Of a stretch of 31,444 bases of DNA, positions 29,041 to 31,444 are shown piece after piece. The DNA is from Draconibacterium sp. (GTDB taxonomy: Bacteria; Bacteroidota; Bacteroidia; Bacteroidales; Prolixibacteraceae). Both the position numbers and the translations under genes were made by a program. The DNA lies in NCBI GenBank assembly GCA_016705335.1, contig JADIYN010000042.1, positions 1 through 31,444 on the forward strand, written 5' to 3'. The notes below the pieces were generated by a model, which saw nothing but the letters and a program-made list of their open reading frames with translations, was not told where the DNA came from and did not search any database. Numbering within the stretch: the stretch's first letter is position 1; every line of letters begins with the position of its first letter.

Positions 29041-31333
29041 ATGCGAAACCAACATAAAATATCAGTTCTTTATTGCAGCCATTTCAGTGCTGTTGCTGGG
29101 TTCGTGCTCAAATACAAAGTTTCTGGCAGATGATGAAATGCTATATACAGGACGTAAAAAAATTGAGGTAATCAGCGATGAAAGAGGAAAAGTTACAAAA
29201 CCTGTTGAAGAGATCGCCGAAGAAGTAACCTCATTTCAACCCAACAATGCGCTGATGGGGAAACGGGTTTTGCCTCCCATTGGTTTATGGTTTTACAACT
29301 ACCGCAAACCCGAAGATGGTAAAAAGGGAGGTTTTTTATATCGAAAATTAAAACAGGAACCCGTTTTGGTATCACATGTAAATCCCGAACAGCGAACCCT
29401 CAAAATTGAATCGGAACTTTTTGCAAACGGATATTTTAATGCCGATGCAACTTTCAAGATCGACACGGCAAAAAGTGATCCGCGAAAAGCAAAGCTTTCC
29501 TATTTCATAAAAGTTGACAAACCCTTTGCGCTCGATGAAATATTCAACCAACCCGCGCGCGATTCAATCGACACACTGATAAATCAATATACACCGGAGA
29601 TGAACCTGAAAACCGGTGATATTTTCAACCTCGAAACCATTAAAAACGAAAAACAAAAAATGGCGTCGATAATCAATGAAGAAGGATACTACTTTTTTAG
29701 TCCCGAAAACATTGAAGTTGTTGCCGACACAAGCGACACACCCTTTGAGATGAACCTGCTTGTACGGAAAAAACCACTGGCTGAACCCTATGTTTATCAA
29801 AAATATGAAATAAACAGGGTTGAAGTAAGGGTAAAACAGTTGTCAGCCGATACGGTTTCAACCCAGTCAACCGACACGCTGAATTACGAAGGTGTTTATA
29901 TTACAGGCCACACCGGATACCTGAGACCCGACGTTATCTGCCGGAGTATTTTGTTCCGCCGGGGCGATCTGTATGCCGAAACAAAACACCTCGGAACAAT
30001 ACCTTTACTCAATAACTACGGGGTTTTCCAATCGGTAAAAATGCAGTTTACTGTTGCCGACAGTGTAAAACACCTCTTAAATGTGTTTGTAGAACTACAA
30101 CCCAAAGACAATGTGAGCCTCAGTTTCGAAGGCGCCGTGCAATCAAAATCCACAGGCTTTGCAGGCCCCACTTCCGAAATAACACTCACCCACAGCAACA
30201 TTGCAAAAGCTGCAAACCGGCTGCAGTTTCGGGCTTTTGGCGGTTTCGAATGGCAATGGGGAAAAAGAGGTAATAACGACCTGGGAACAAATTCATACAA
30301 TGCGGGCATCAACTCATCATTTGTTTTGCCACGAATGCTTGTGCCCTTCGAATCGATTCGCGAAAACAAAACACTTATCGCAAAATCGGTGGGAACGCTT
30401 GGGTTCGAGTTTATAAACAGCGTGAGGTACTACCGCATGAACTCGGTAAACTCGAGTTTTGGTTACCAGTGGAACAAAGGCAAAATGGTAACACACCAGT
30501 TTACCCCCATCCGCATAAACATGGTTTCGCTGAAACAAACAACCGCAGCTTTCGACTCAATTGTGGGGAGCAACCCCTATGTAAAAAAGAGTTTTGAAGA
30601 ACAAACGATCATCGGCCCCAAATACAATTTTACCTACGACAACTCCACACGAAAGAACAACGGAATATATTTCCAGGGCGAAATCAGCACCTCGGGCAAC
30701 GCAATCGATATGATCTATAAGCTGGGAGACAGCCAGCGGCCACACAAAATGCTGGGCGCTGTGTATTCGCAGTTTATAAAAACAACAATCGATTTCAGGT
30801 TCTACACAAACTCAATAAAAAAAGGCTGGGTAATGCGGTTGTACGCCGGAACAGGGGTTTCCTACGGAAACTCATCGGTGATGCCGTATGTTGAACAGTA
30901 TTACAGCGGCGGCTCAAACAGTTTGCGTGGTTTTACTGCCCGCTCCCTCGGTCCCGGAAGTTACAAACCCGAAGAATACAACGGCATAATCGACCAAACC
31001 GGCGATATAAAACTTGAATTGAACACCGAATACCGTTTCCCGCTCAACAACTTTATCGATGGCGGACTCTTCCTCGAATCGGGAAACGTGTGGCTGCTCA
31101 ATGGCGACGAAAACCGTCCGGGAGCACAGTTCGGGTTTAACAGTTTTGCACACCAGCTTGCAGTGGGCACAGGTTTGGGACTGCGGTTTGATTTCGATTT
31201 CTTTGTGCTCCGCACCGACTTTGGTTTCCCGCTGCGCTACCCTTACAACGACGGCAACGGCAACTGGATAAACACAGCCGGCGACATGTTCTCAAACTTC
31301 AAGTTTAACATTGCCATAGGTTACCCGTTCTAA
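29041..31333 (+). CDS. tamL: TamA-like outer-membrane lipoprotein (TamL type; one frameshift at the start)
   Basis: Omp85/BamA-superfamily barrel that works with TamB. The open frame lacks an ATG, but ATG at 29041 reads MRNQHK and, after removing one A from 29056-29059, continues YQFFIAAISVLLLGSCSNTK with a lipobox Cys, typical for the Bacteroidota TamL. POTRA-like domains follow (VEEIAEEVTSFQPNNALMGK, LFANGYFNADATFKID, GDIFNLETIKNEKQ, IICRSILFRRGDLY-type repeat and YGVFQSVKMQFTV). The barrel begins around NVSLSFEGAVQSKSTG and includes the surface-loop-6 motif in YYSGGSNSLRGFTARSLGPGS, where SLRGF is the Omp85 hallmark, and ends FKFNIAIGYPF with a terminal Phe. Length is 763 residues, complete. 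It follows tamB by 180 bases. Confidence 0.93.
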
Positions 31334-31407
31334 ACTTTTAGCCAAATAAAAAATCTCACCACAATCCTAATATTTTGAAAGCCTGCACTTTTAAAAGAAA
31401 TATTTTT

Positions 31408-31415
31408 TACATTTG
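31408..31415 (+). promoter_or_regulatory. Candidate -7 promoter element at right edge
   Basis: TACATTTG matches TAnnTTTG exactly, pointing rightward out of the window, and no gene start is visible before the window ends at 31444. No TTTG at the -33 distance was seen. Confidence 0.3.
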
Positions 31416-31444
31416 GAAACATAATCATTCTTATACCAAACTAA

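Overview
The window looks like chromosomal DNA of a Bacteroidota species, probably a glycan-degrading anaerobe or marine/gut type such as the Marinilabiliales (rank below phylum is inference). Supporting signs are the A+T-rich sequence, several TAnnTTTG promoter elements, many SPII lipoproteins, secreted glycoside hydrolases, a lipoprotein TamA homologue (TamL type) next to TamB, and intergenic CCCCT/AGGGG palindromes. No rRNA, tRNA, CRISPR array, prophage or complete insertion sequence was seen.

Layout. 1-844 (minus): a disrupted lipoprotein gene running off the left edge. 1317-4993 (plus): a two-gene glycosidase unit, GH36 alpha-galactosidase then a Tat-exported GH125 alpha-mannosidase. 5158-10260 (minus): the converging pair GH106-like alpha-L-rhamnosidase and GH39-like enzyme. 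No SusC/SusD is in view, so this is an accessory glycan locus or part of a larger one. 10527-16627 (minus): a MarR-controlled RND efflux operon (marR, membrane fusion protein, RND pump, TolC-like outer-membrane lipoprotein) with its own promoter, candidate operator and strong terminator. 16846-17861 (plus): a divergent LacI-family regulator. 18034-20427 (minus): two unrelated-type L,D-transpeptidases. 20525-23046 (minus): two GNAT acetyltransferases and a Fur/Zur-type regulator with a ZIP metal transporter, headed by a perfect 7-1-7 operator. 23164-23968 (minus): an outer-membrane beta-barrel. 24139-31333 (plus): tamB and tamL, the envelope translocation and assembly pair.

Quality. Most long genes are split by single-base indels, nearly all in runs of A/T or next to them, with well-conserved protein on both sides. 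I interpret this mainly as uncorrected sequencing error, not gene decay, and give reconstructed gene extents. Two lesions are different in kind: an in-frame TGA at a conserved Trp of GH125 and a loss of about 50 codons inside the RND pump. I did not find a convincing new biological system. The most useful leads are the two operator candidates (MarR and Fur/Zur), the His-rich tail of the ZIP transporter, the RND deletion and the dispersed palindromic intergenic elements.
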